Of a stretch of 64,000 nt of DNA, positions 48,821 to 64,000 are shown piece after piece; the first letter of the stretch is position 1, and each line of letters starts with the position of its first letter. The notes beneath the pieces were generated by a model that worked only from the letters and a program-made list of their open reading frames with translations, made no database searches and was not told the DNA's origin. This stretch comes from Doris montereyensis (lineage: Eukaryota; Mollusca; Gastropoda; Nudibranchia; Dorididae), in assembly GCA_037039925.1 (NCBI GenBank), contig JAXRKP010000992.1, forward strand, positions 32,501 to 96,500, given 5' to 3'. The position numbers and the translations under genes are program-made.

Positions 48821-49480
48821 TCGACGATCTTCCTGGGTTTCTGTGTCTGTTTCCTGGTTGCCATTCTGTACATCTTTTTGTCCATCTGCTGTCTTTGAAT
48901 CCTGCTATATGGCCAGCCCTTTCCGTTTTTGCCTGAGTGAGTGAAGAACGTCAGTGACCCCTGTTCCTTATCTTGTTTTGATACAATATATTTTATTTTG
49001 GAGTCTAATATATAGTATTTTCTTTCCATTGCTCTCACATTGTAGTTTGCAGTTTTTCCTATTTACTTCTTCGATGGTGACCAGGTCCGGTACCTGTATG
49101 TCATAATGGGTAGCACACATTGATTGAATACCGTTCTTTTCGTGGACACTGAGAGATATTCGTCTTGAAAAATGTCTCTGTTTTTCCCAAAACTATACAA
49201 GACGTCTTGCATTTTTGTTTTCATTTTTCTTCAATTTTGTTTTTGAATTATGTTTTTTGTCCTAGGTACTTTCTTTAGTTTACCTCTCTTTGAAAGATCT
49301 CATTTTATATTTTTATATTTTTGTCTGACTCAAAGTTGGACATGGTTTTTGTCGTTTCTTTGTGGACTCTGAGTCGTATTTTACGACTTTGTATGTCGAG
49401 CTTGTTAAGGTTTATTTCTAGGTCTGCCTCCTTTTCTGTACATTCAATGACATTGTCGGCAAATCTGAACTCTTTGAGAT
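48821..49480 (-). pseudogene. LINE fragment, second type: RT core to 3' end
   Basis: Minus-strand pieces: LKEFRFADNVIECTEKEADL (about 49477, FADD box altered to FADN), LDIQSRKIRLRVHKETTKTM, RTVFNQCVLPIMTYRYRTW (about 49140), NYNVRAMERKYY and WPYSRIQRQQMDKKMYRM. They follow the order of animal 'endonuclease-reverse transcriptase' LINEs (LRFADDI, KTKxM, NQCVLPxMTYGxETW, RAMER, RWxxR). Several frame changes and one stop break it. Confidence 0.75.
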
Positions 49481-49489
49481 ATCTCGATA

Positions 49490-50226
49490 CAATGTGTTAA
49501 ACTATACTGCCAGCATTCTATATCATACTATACCATATTGCACTATGATAGTTTATGTTATACAATACTGTACTTTATCGCATATAATTGACAGGTGCTA
49601 CTGATACATCCTGCGTTTTTCTTTACATGATTTGATTTTTTCATCTATCGGCCATGTTACTACACAGTTTCTTTTAAATCATTCTGAGATCATCACATAT
49701 TATAGAGGACGAGGTAAATTTCAATCATCACTCAACAACACAATACCTTATATGGCAAACAGGCTCATTCGTAATTGACTTAACTTTTACTAAAGAAAAT
49801 AATGTACATTATCATGTAGATACGTGCATATGAGCGTTGTTGAAACAATGCATGGCCGTACCCGCTTTTAACCCACATATACATATATATATATATAACC
49901 ATAGACATAATTATCATGGCTCGAACAAAGGCCGTCTATAACCTATATAGATCTAGACGGCCTTGCTCGAACTCACCAGTTGACAGTGTCATAATTTGGG
50001 TTGAATTGGAGAATGCTCTCCTGTCGGGAGTCGAAAAAGGATTTATACTTTCGTTTTCAACTTGCCGAACGCAGGGTATGTGCACGCTGGTTGAGTTAAA
50101 GGCATGACAACAATCCTCCTTTAATTTCTATATTTTATAATGGTATAGATCTAGATTTCTCTATATATATATATATATATACTATATTCATTTCATTTAC
50201 AGATTTTATCAAAACCTCATTGCGTG
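49490..50226. other. Upstream region of the TRMT61A-like gene
   Basis: No separate gene is seen. Two short TA runs occur (about 49880-49900 and 50160-50182). A splice-acceptor-like 'tttcatttacag' ends at 50202, 25 bases before the ATG, so a non-coding first exon further upstream is likely. Confidence 0.4.
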
Positions 50227-53847
<3,621 letters not shown>

Positions 53848-53853
53848 AATAAA
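53848..53853 (+). promoter_or_regulatory. AATAAA directly after the TRMT61A-like stop codon
   Basis: A canonical hexamer starts one base past the TGA. If used, the 3' UTR would be about 30 bases, which is unusually short. Other downstream hexamers could serve instead. Confidence 0.25.
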
Positions 53854-56800
53854 GTGCATACACATATGATACTGTATAGAACAACATTATTATGTTACAG
53901 TAAAGTTGTTACCCCAGCTTAGGAATGCCTTTTGCTCAATATTTTGTTTCTGAAAAGTTAGAAAATAAGATTGAGAAGAATAGATAAATATAATTTGCCA
54001 GTCTGATGTATTGAATGATTGATTAAAGGTTGGCATCACGTATTTGTAGTTGAACCGTAGTATTGTTAGCTTTAAATCACGACACTGGTTCTTATAAAAG
54101 GTACTTCACTCTTCTCTCCTCACTTGACTCAAGTGCGAATGTGTACTCAGCTATAGGTAGAAAAAGATCTTGTCAGAGCGTTAGTACGAAAAGCCTAACA
54201 GACTTGTGTAACCCTCGCCCTGGAGTTTAGAAGGACTATGAAATGGCCTGCTGGGGATAAATGATGTACAGTCAGTGAGCCTGCACTTGTGCAAGGATAC
54301 AGCTTATAAATCCATCTTTATCTTTTTATTTTAGTAAATTTACAATAATCTGTAGATTGAGGAGTAAGATAGTTATGAAATGTACATGTTTTGATTTTTT
54401 TGTCTTTTGATTATTTTCTCTCAGCAAGAGCTTTATCTTTATTATCAATCATTGACTGCTTGGTTAGCTTTAACCAGGGAATGGAAATATAGTTGATTTT
54501 CAGTTATGAGTGACATTCTCTAAAGCTTTATTTTTTCATATGGTGGTGCTCAGTAACTATACAACAAGTACAATGCCAGCTGTTGTCGATTCTATTTTTT
54601 TCTTTCAATCACCTTCTGTTCATTGGTTTCAGTATTACCTGTATTTTAAATATTGCTACATGGCAAAATACAATCTTAACTAGTTTCTAATTACTCTTTA
54701 ATTACATTGTCGATGTCCCTTTATAAATAACTGATTTTATGATGTCTTTCAAAAAAAATTTGTTTTAATATGAAGAGCAATGATAACTTAGGTCATATGA
54801 ATGATAATTGATAAATATTTAAATGAAATTGGGTGATTTCTTTGTGACAATTCATCAGTATAGATTCAGATCATTACCTGTATTTGAATTTAGTAATAGT
54901 AGTCCTGCCCTCACAGCAAAAAAATATTAAAATGTTAAGTCTCACCTTCACATTGAACTTTGTAATACTGTATATTTTGTTTGTATGATACACTTAAATT
55001 TCAACATTTTTAATTACTGCAAAGCAATTGTTATGTACAAGCCTTTCAAGTTGTTCAGATCAGAAGGTGGGGAGGGGGATGGAAGGCTTTTTCTTATATG
55101 ACATAGAGAAAAAGAAATATCTCCTAGTCCTTCCTCAGTGTGATTAGTTCCATAAACATTTTACATATTGGTCTTGTTAAAGTTGTGGTTGTATTAATTT
55201 CTTCTTTCATGTAGATAATTTGATGATTATATATATAACTTAATATAAGCATCAAACTTGTAACATTTATGCACAATGACAATGACAACCTAGAGACAAT
55301 GTGTCATAGCATTTCCATTTAACTTCTTTCATACAAATAATTAATAATAATACCAATACCATAGTAATGTTTGTTTCTGACCGTCAATCTCTTGTTATGC
55401 CTGCCTTACAATGTTACTACATGTATTGTTACTCATGTTAATGACACAATTATAATTTTTTCTTTATCTAAGCAATTGTTTGCTTGTGTATGAAGGGATC
55501 AAATAGAAATTAATAAATTGGAATGTTCATTTATTACCTAGATTTACTCTGTGAATTTGATATGTGTTGCATTGAAAATTAATTATGATAAAGATAAATA
55601 TCACAGAATTTTATTTTCTCATTGTGACCTCAAACTTCACTTGTTTACATCAATCAGATAGCAGAAAAACTTTTATATACATATACCTTATATAAGTGTA
55701 TATAATATATATTCAATTCTCATTCATGCTGATGGTCTAAAATTTGATTACTAAATATATAAACCAATGATTTAATTATGGGTTTTGTCTTTTGTTAAAC
55801 CTGCCCAATCATCTATGGAATTGACATGTGCAAGGCAAACTTGCAATCATTTTGTACCTGGAGGAATATGTAAACAGATAACCAAATATTTAGTGAATTA
55901 AATGTAAGTAACAATATTTTTTAATGACATAAATGATCATTTACAATCACTTTGGAATTTTTAAAATTCTCAATCGATCATAAGTTTTATTCAAATAGTC
56001 ACATTGCTGATTCAGCATAAAAGAATGAGAGTTCATTGTGAGAGTTTGGCTTTCTATTCATCTCCTATAAATAATAGGTGATAAATAAGTACACTCGGAA
56101 AAGCTTAATCCCAAGTTCATGGGACTAGAGATTTTTTTTAAGACTTAAGCATTTTTTGGACTATCAAAAAAGGCAATGGCAGTGATAGTAATAGTGCCAA
56201 ATGTGTAATGAGTAGTATCTTGGCCATAAAGGCAGGCAAGGGAAACAACGTGCATGTTTGTCCGCACATTACATTTTCATGGTGCAGGTAAGGAAAATGG
56301 TAGTGAGGCGCGAGCAAGAAGAAAATGGGGGAAGGAGGGGTCGTGGTGAAGAGACACGATGCTGGTTGACTGCCATCACTAACTTGTTTTAACAAAGGGA
56401 GAGGGAAAGAGGTTGGGGAGGGTGGTAGTTGTAGGTAAAGACATTTATCAATCACACGATTTAGTTATCCATCACCAACATTACACACACACACACAGGC
56501 ACAAGCACTAATCTACAGTGTCTAGGCACACTGCACATCGCTCTTCTAATGCAATAGTATTAATATTTATTATAATCTATATGTTCCGTACGTTCGGTAC
56601 CTAGGGGTAGAGTTGTAATGTGAGCTTTCTTGGTTTCTCTTTCAAGTAAGTTCTAGGTTTGAGTTATGTTGGCTTTGTCCAAAGGAATGGGCCGGCTATT
56701 TGTGGAACAGAAATTATTTCAGACGAGAGGAAAATTTTGGATTAAGGATTAAACTAAAGTGAAATTTTGGTTTACTGGGGGAAATAATTTATTGAGAAAA

Positions 56801-58716
56801 TCTTTCGGACTAAGCGTTTTCGAACTAAATGTTTTCAAGTGTAGTTTATTTTTATACTTTGTTTGTAATCATGTAAAACACTTTTTGTGGGAATCATTTA
56901 ATAAATTCATTGTGTGTTCCTGCCAAATTAAATGGATAATTTTTGTGCCACAAACATTTTCTTTTACAACATGGAAGTTATCATTTGATCCTTATGATGA
57001 GATGCTTTTTATTAGCACCATTTTTATTGTTCGTCATGATTTAAGGTCTGTTTGTTTTGTTTTTTGTGTAATTTTTCTTACTGTAAATACCTTGAATCTC
57101 TCATTTCAATACTTAATTCTTGCTTGCTTGAAATTTTTTTGCATAAATACTTTTCCCGATGACATCTTCCAATCAATAAATATATATGCTATAATAAAAT
57201 ATACATAAACAGTTTTAATCCGTTTTATTTGCCTTGCTTTCTTGATGTTTTCTGTCCTCTGCATTTTGATGTACAAATCCTCTTCGACTCAGTGGAACTT
57301 GAAAGTAGCGAGATCACCAGGACTGACCACAAACTCTCGTTACATCCAAGTTCTCGCTATCCGAGCTGTCTTGAAATAGCAATGTACATGATGTGCGTAC
57401 ATATTGTGTGCACACATCCTGTTGATCATCGTTTTTGTTTTTTTTATTTAATGAAATGTCACACAGTATTGTTTTTAAAAAAATTTAATCTCAGTAGCAC
57501 AGGCAGCATACGCCAAGACATCTTTCCTTTCCTTCCCTCCCTTTCATCGGGATGTCATCACTTGGAACTTGCCGATTACAGTCAGGGTCTGATCCAGATG
57601 ACTTGAAATCATCAACAGTATTGACAATTGCCACGTGGAGACGGAATGAAAATAAGGGCGATGGCAAGTCTAGACAACCTCCCCTCACTTAACTCACTAT
57701 CATCAATTCGCTAGCATCCATTCATACAGTGCAGTGTTAGAATGTGCTAGTGCTACATTACTGGCAAAACTCAAAAGCAGCAGCTGGCAACTACAAACAT
57801 AACTGCCAACCTTTTCAAATTGAAAACCGACTGATTTTGTGAACTAATTTTGACTTGCACGACACCCTGTAACATTCCAGAAAACATTGATAATTTAACA
57901 TGAATTAACCCCCTCTTTAAACCTGGCCAGGTTCGTCGCACCAATAGATGGGCAACTCATGCATCAACCTGCCAATGCATTTGAAATCTTGTGTTCGCAA
58001 CAGTAACTGGACTCAGCTCAAGGCCTAGTCGCCGATTGCATTGTCAAGCCCTCATTGACCTTCGTCATAATTCTTGGTTCACAATCTTAGTCATAATTCT
58101 AGTTTAGGATGTTATCCAGATTCATCAACAACTCTTTTCAGTTTCAGGCTCATGTTCAAATTGTTGCGATAACTTTAGGCTATTATGAGGCAAATTTTCA
58201 GGCATGTTTGCCATTACATTATCTTAATCGTTTTTAGTTTTAACTGTTAAAATATCTGCAAATATATCCTCATATTGATGACAGAGTCTGATTGAGCTGA
58301 TATGAGGGAAAAAAGAATTCGTAACTTGTAAACTTCACACTGATTGTCAATGTCATTACCGATTACCGGAGTTTTTCCTTTTTCTCTCCTCCCTTCCCCT
58401 CCCCCCTCTTTCCGGACAGGCCACGCTTGATCGCCTGATTTCCGGAACACTTTCAGGAGATATCAATTTCTAGAACTCTGCAAACGTTAATTACAACCAA
58501 CATATACAGCAAGTGTGTGTTCACATAGGGAGAGACAGACAAGAGACCGCAACACATGACCCAACACATTTTCACTCACTCACTCAAAAAATCAAATATG
58601 TGTAACTCATTCAGCTGATGAGCGCTTAGTAACAAAAAAAAAAAAAAAAGCCTGACATGCTTAGACTATGACTATGAGTACTGAGACACAACACTTTTCC
58701 ATTTTATGTAAAATAG
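53854..58716. other. Gene-free stretch downstream of the TRMT61A-like gene
   Basis: AT-rich, with no conserved exon recognised on either strand. The longest frame (56759-57208) is phenylalanine-rich, has no motif, and looks like chance. A short (CA)n lies at 56484-56498. Part may be TRMT61A 3' UTR if the proximal poly(A) site is not used. Confidence 0.45.
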
Positions 58717-61020
58717 TTTATTTAATCCCAACGACATTTACAACAAACTTCAGAATGAAAGTTCGATAATGTTAGCAAATAAAATAACAAAAGTAACCAC
58801 GCAACCCCCCAAATGAAGTGCTTTATCTTTGTCATCTTAATAATCTTATAATCGACAGATGTGACTATAACTATAACACTGGATGACAACGAGAATAGAC
58901 AAAATTATACCCAAAAAGCAATTTTTGTATGGAACATAAAAGTGAATATGATTAATATGAATGTATTTTGAATCATAAGGAAAGTATATCAGCCAGACTG
59001 CATCATAAGATTATTACTCAGGTTGTCAATGAATCGATATTCTACTAATGCTTTTTGTCCTTCAGCAATAAATTCATGTCATACTGTATTGATATATATA
59101 TCCATATGGATATTTAATATTAACATAACAGAGAGCCAGCACAGCATCCCGTCTTGGTGAATTTAGTAAGCAAAATAGAAGCTCTTCAAACACAATCAAA
59201 AGCTTGCTTTAAATGGAAAGCATACATTGTCTAATCACTTATCACAAAGTATGGATAAAACTTTCTCATGGCCCCAGCAATAATATAGTATATAAAGCTC
59301 ATGAAAGAAAAAAATTTCTTGGATGAGATTCACAATGACATTCTACACTGAATAAAATCTTCATGTGGAAAGGCAAACATATATCTAATTTAGTTTAATC
59401 TAACACACCTAGAATGGATAATTGAGAATTTCAATAACTAACACAATGATCAAGATTACAAATGAGTCTGTCATGACCAAAATTTAGTAAATGTTGACTG
59501 TAGGACATTTCATAATGAATCTAACACCTTCCATGCAGCCCAGTGCTAAGTATGGGAAAAGTTCATTGCTAGTGTTTTTATTGTTGTTCTTTCATAACTT
59601 TAAAATGTTAAAAACTTGTTTCACAATCTTGTATTTAAAGAAAGCATTGGTATATATTGACTTACTTAATGTGTACTGTAATCAACATCTTATTATTATT
59701 ATTATTATATATAGGTGTAAGCTTTGTATCCAGATATCCCAGAGATACTAGAAGAAGGATTAATTACAGGTATATTAAATATGATTGAAAGAAACATTCT
59801 GATAATTTTCAGAATATTAAGAGATGACAAAATATCTTGGAAATAAAATGAAAAACATTAGCAGATAATCCACGATCAATTATGTATGCACTGTGTAGAT
59901 TACATACTTCATTTCACGGAAAGAACATTTCATCAAGTCGCAGGTAAAAAAGAATTCAGACGCACAAAACCATCGACACAGTTCATCATGAAAGATCACT
60001 GTGACTGTGAGCTTGTACACAACATCAAGTGATGTGGCTGAAAATGCACAACGTGGCTGCAAACAGATAACGTTATGCACATGTGTAAGAGGATTGGCAG
60101 AATAAATACGTATGATAATGTCTGTTCACCTTATGAGCAAGTATTCTACTTCAGATACAATCATAGTCTTATCATATAAGTCATTTGTTATGTTTCTCTT
60201 TCTCATTTATTAATCATGATCTTTTAACATTTTCTTCTCTTATGCTACATTTCAATCCAGCCAATATTCTTGTGATAAATCTTTCCCAGTATTTCATGCC
60301 ATTCTTGTAACGTTTCTCCTTGTGATAAAAAGCAGGTTTTACTCCAGTACTAATTCAAGCAGGGCCTTCCCAAAGCAATTATGTAGTAAATGTCTATCAA
60401 CAAAGAGCGTACGGCATAGATTTATAAATTATATCTGATATTGAAATTTCAAAATAAAATAATGATCTAATGTAAATCACTTGACAAATTATCATGTTTT
60501 TTCTCCATCTAACATTATGTAAAGTGTTTGTAGCAATAGTGAATGCCTTGTAGATAAGCTTTGCAAACTTTTACTATAGTGCAATAAAAAGGTATAACTG
60601 ACACTGCATACAGAGTACTTTCATTTCCTTTTAATGTATCTTGAATTGTTTGAAGACTTCTAGCCCATGCCTTTCTAATATCAGTGTTACAACTACTTTC
60701 AAGTGTCAAAGGCCATTAACCTGAACATTCCCAATGAACTAACATATACGCCAACTCATAAACATTTCAACAAAATCATTTTCAATCACTTGATCCACAA
60801 TATGAATTGAAAAATAAATACAACAATGATGGGTGGATCATATCACAATACAACAAATCAGCTGAGAAATACAATACTTAAAATGTGCAGATTCAGTGAA
60901 GGCATTTTATACATTTCAAACGTGAACGCATGACATGAGGGAAGAATTTTTTTCCACAGCATATAATTCACAAGAGCACTCATAATTTACTGTTTGAAAT
61001 GGTTAGAAGTGTATTCCACT
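58717..61020. other. Gene-free stretch; possible 3' UTR of a minus-strand gene beyond the window
   Basis: A minus-strand AATAAA lies at 58717-58722, followed on its 5' side by thousands of bases without exons. This would fit a long 3' UTR, but no coding end is visible inside the window. It is offered only as a possibility. Confidence 0.2.
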
Positions 61021-61024
61021 TGGC

Positions 61025-62210
61025 TGACTAACAAGGCAGGAAGACAACGACAGGGAAAGTCAGCCATAGTAATAGGTGGCAACAAAATTGGATTTTAAAA
61101 AGCAACAAACTAATCAAGCAAACTAGAAAAGAAAGAAAGAAAAATTCCCAGTGATAATGTGTTAATCTTAATAACAAAGTTGGAGTAGGGTGGAAGAAAA
61201 TAAGTTGAAACAACTGATAGGAAAGGCTGGCCCATTCACAAGCCCCTGGCATAAAATTAATACATTCGATGTGTTTTACTGATGCTGCTGTTTCTGTTTT
61301 ATCTTAAATCTCCATGAAGTCTTCAACAGATCAGAATACAGCATGTACGAAGAGTCATCCTACTTAGTCTTGGAAGGTTAGATGAAGACGCTAGAGTAAC
61401 TTTTGAAAATAAATGCTCACATGACGTTTTATTTTGATCTTTGTTTTTATTTTTTTTGTTCTTAAATAATTTCAAGTGTTCTAAGCTGCCCATATCTTGT
61501 CATCCTTTGAGACAACAATTGAGAGTAGCAAGGCTGGTTGAAAATCGTAAGAGTAGGCGATAGCTATCAACGCCTCCTCCTATTTCCTTCTTGTATTCTT
61601 TTTCCAGCTATGACTATAAGGAACATGCCACTATTTCACAACGATGAAATATAGTATGCTAGTCAACAGTTAATTTGTGAACAAGGGACAATTTGATAAT
61701 ACGGAAGAATGCCAATCTCTCTGGCCTGGGGAAACAATTTGATAATACGTCTGACTAACACCCTTAGGTTCTCACATTTGATAACGACAGGTAAAGTAAC
61801 AAGGCAGGAAGACAAGTCAGGGAAAGTTCAAAATTGGATTTTAAAAAGCAATGTAAACTAATCAAGCAAACTAAATTCCCCTAACTATTAAGCCCACACG
61901 TTGCAGACTGCCGTTGAAGTTGGCTGAATTCCTGCCATCTTTTCCTTTGTTTTTATTTTTTTTGCAATTGTTTGTCATCCTTTTGAGACAACAATTGAGA
62001 GTAGCAAGGCTGGTTGACATCTCAAACATTTGCTGTTCTCCAGCCCTTAGAAGAATTCAATTTGATAATACGTCTCCCACTCTCACATTTGATAATGCTA
62101 CTCTGGTACATACAAGCCAATCTCTGGTAAACCTACTATTGAGCAGGTGATGGCCAGCCAGTTGTCCAGCAATAAAAATTGAGCAGGTGATGGCCAGCCG
62201 GCCCTCAGAC
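61025..62210. repeat. Cluster of local segmental duplications
   Basis: Blocks repeated within 1.2 kb: 'acaaggcaggaagaca' and 'ttggattttaaaaagcaa' (61029-61105 and 61799-61852); 'gagacaacaattgagagtag' + 'caaggctggttg' (61508-61540 and 61983-62015); 'caatttgataatacg' (61736, 62059); and 'ttgagcaggtgatggccagc' (62140, 62179). The order of blocks differs between copies. Confidence 0.75.
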
Positions 62211-63110
62211 ACAGTCAGTAATTGTTAAATGTTACGGACAAATTATTCTACATTCATTATGGTCTCGCCATTAATCAATATCCATTAATGGCTGGCAAGA
62301 AAAAAAAATAATCAAGGAAGTTAACTGATTACATGAGACGTATACTAACTTTCCCATTCATTCTCTATAAAGCCATCAACTCTCATGAACTTCTGACAAA
62401 ATACTTTACACAGAGAAAAGGCCAATCTATGCCTGTTTTCCTTTCATCCATTTAGATTATTTACATGTAAACGTTTACACAGTGTCAGGTTGCAAGCAAC
62501 AGTATAGAAAAACAGCAAGTTTTTTTTAACCTAAATATGAATACACTCTTTTCTCTTTTCTACTATGTATCAATACTATTAATAATATGTGCTTTGTAGA
62601 TATAAACAATCAAACCTTTAGCAAATTCATATTTTTCTTTGAGTCCCGGAAATTGCTGAAGAGTTTTATCTTATTCTCACACCGATAGGGTCTGTCAATT
62701 TTGTTTTTAAAAGGAAATCAAAAAACTTCAAAATTATTGAGTTCCTACGACTAATGAATGCACGACAGCCCTAGTCATCAGTTTATGATCAAATATTTTG
62801 TCTCTGATAAGTTAAAGTTTTTCAATTATCTTCCCTTCACACCATTAATTTCAATTCAAAAACTGTACAATGTATAACCATATGCTTCCTTACTGTAGTT
62901 TGATAGAGTACCATACTATAGACATAGTATTTAGTTTCTGCTGATACCATCTCTCCATCAAAGATCACGGAGTATTGAAAGGAATTGTCTTAAATTCTAC
63001 TGAAAATACAGGACAGAGTTGGAAGAAATGACTAATGATAACCCTTTCTTGGTTCAAAAAGACATGTGCACAAAGAACTGTAAGTGAGAGGGTTTGTTTG
63101 TTTAATTTAA

Positions 63111-63235
63111 ATTTACCTTGTCCACCATTGTGGTGATCTCAGGGTGACTTAAGAGGCAACAGCAAAATAAAAGAGAAGGAAAAGAAGTAGGACCTACCAG
63201 CAATGCCCGCTAACCATCCACAAATAAGAGGGGAA
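63111..63235 (+). repeat. Dispersed repeat, copy of the window-start family
   Basis: It shares 'ggtgatctcagggtgactta', 'agaggcaacag' and 'gaagtaggacctaccagca' with 1-170 and 1405-1500. The short lysine/glutamate-rich frame at 63351-63533 downstream has no recognisable motif. Confidence 0.55.
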
Positions 63236-64000
63236 ATAGTCTCTTATAAACTATTAATCCATCACAGATGTCAACATTTAATGGTTAAGAAATTTAAGAG
63301 CTCAATAAAAAAAACCCAACATGACAGCCCCATAACAACATTAAGCACAGTTGAATTTAGATGATATGAACTTTGGTAACGCCATATTAAATGAAGGGCA
63401 TCTAAAATATGAAGAAAATGCCTCAAAGGAAAGGGAAAACAGTGAATCTCAAATTATTAAGGACAAAAACATTGAGTGTTATCCAACAATCACCAACTTA
63501 GTAACTCATAAAGATTTCAAGAAAACGAAATAGAAGCAGCAAATAAAGGAAGAAGAAAAATGGATTCAAGTTACAGAGATCCTATGAAGTTGTCTCGATG
63601 AAGAAATACACTGAATTCTTAAATTCATGGCAGACACATATAATGTTTTCACAGTTAATCATTTAAATTACTTTGAAAACACAATCTGACTGAAGGAACT
63701 TTCTCAATATCAATGAGTTACAATGGAATAACAAAATAAAAATGAGAGGACAGAAGCAGGGGACCTGGCTTGTTACACCCCACACTCACGCATACGGAAG
63801 ATAAAATCGAAAACAGACAAATAGCCTAATGGAGAAATTTTACACACATTATAATTACATATACGGATAGAGTAAAACGATCTAGCGGCAAACTCATCTT
63901 TTTCTCTCTCTCTATTTAAAGCAATATGAGATACATGTACATAAAACAAACATACTTTCCTTGTTAGTTGCTAAACTTGATCAAATAAAATATTAATGAA

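Noticed and set aside
56759..57208. 149-codon plus-strand ORF with hydrophobic stretches
   Set aside because: It is Phe/Ile-rich as expected of AT-rich chance ORFs, with no recognisable family, no splice context and no supporting neighbour.

Overview
This is an AT-rich, gene-poor animal (metazoan) nuclear window. It has split genes with GT-AG introns, tRNA-derived SINEs, several LINE families, cut-and-paste DNA transposon remnants, and very long microsatellites and minisatellites. Nothing in it looks prokaryotic. The gene families and repeat types fit an invertebrate, perhaps a marine lophotrochozoan or echinoderm, but the sequence alone does not let me name the species.

Two protein-coding genes can be reconstructed exon by exon. 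(1) A TMEM62-like gene on the minus strand has 13 coding exons between 40906 (start codon) and 16589 (stop). It encodes about 611 residues: an N-terminal membrane anchor, a calcineurin-like metallophosphoesterase domain with all metal-site motifs (DLH, GD, GNHD, GH, GHLH), and a C-terminal block of membrane segments. (2) A TRMT61A-like gene on the plus strand, 50227-53847, has 3 coding exons and about 344 residues. It is the catalytic subunit of the tRNA m1A58 methyltransferase. The two genes are divergently oriented, about 9.3 kb apart. Splice phases agree at every junction, but both genes carry single-base frame breaks inside otherwise conserved exons (five in total, four at or near homopolymers). 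I read these as probable consensus errors rather than gene death.

Layout. 1-3.5 kb: dispersed repeats, a mariner transposase scrap that seeded a 47-bp tandem array, and SINEs. 3.5-7.06 kb: a 3.6-kb minisatellite whose unit changes from 36 to 27 to 38 bp. 7-16.4 kb: no host gene seen; three terminal-inverted-repeat elements (8.3-9.36, 10.63-11.11 and 12.72-13.61 kb, the last holding a long hairpin) and a decayed LINE ORF1. 16.45-40.9 kb: the TMEM62-like gene, whose introns hold a piggyBac-type MITE, SINEs, a 742-bp trinucleotide tract, a 39-bp minisatellite, a Tigger-like MITE and two copies of an RTE-like LINE. 41.3-41.7 kb: a 424-bp (GA)n tract upstream of TMEM62. 42-49.5 kb: SINE, Merlin-type transposase remnant, tandem duplication, a third LINE copy broken by two nested insertions (one with a clear 12-bp target-site duplication), and a second LINE type ending in a (TAAAG)n tail. 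50.2-53.85 kb: TRMT61A. 53.85-64 kb: no gene supported; local duplications and one dispersed repeat.

I found no evidence of a new multi-gene system. The items most worth following up are the frame-break pattern, the hairpin inside a MITE, the minisatellite that is open on both strands, and the fossil transposases.
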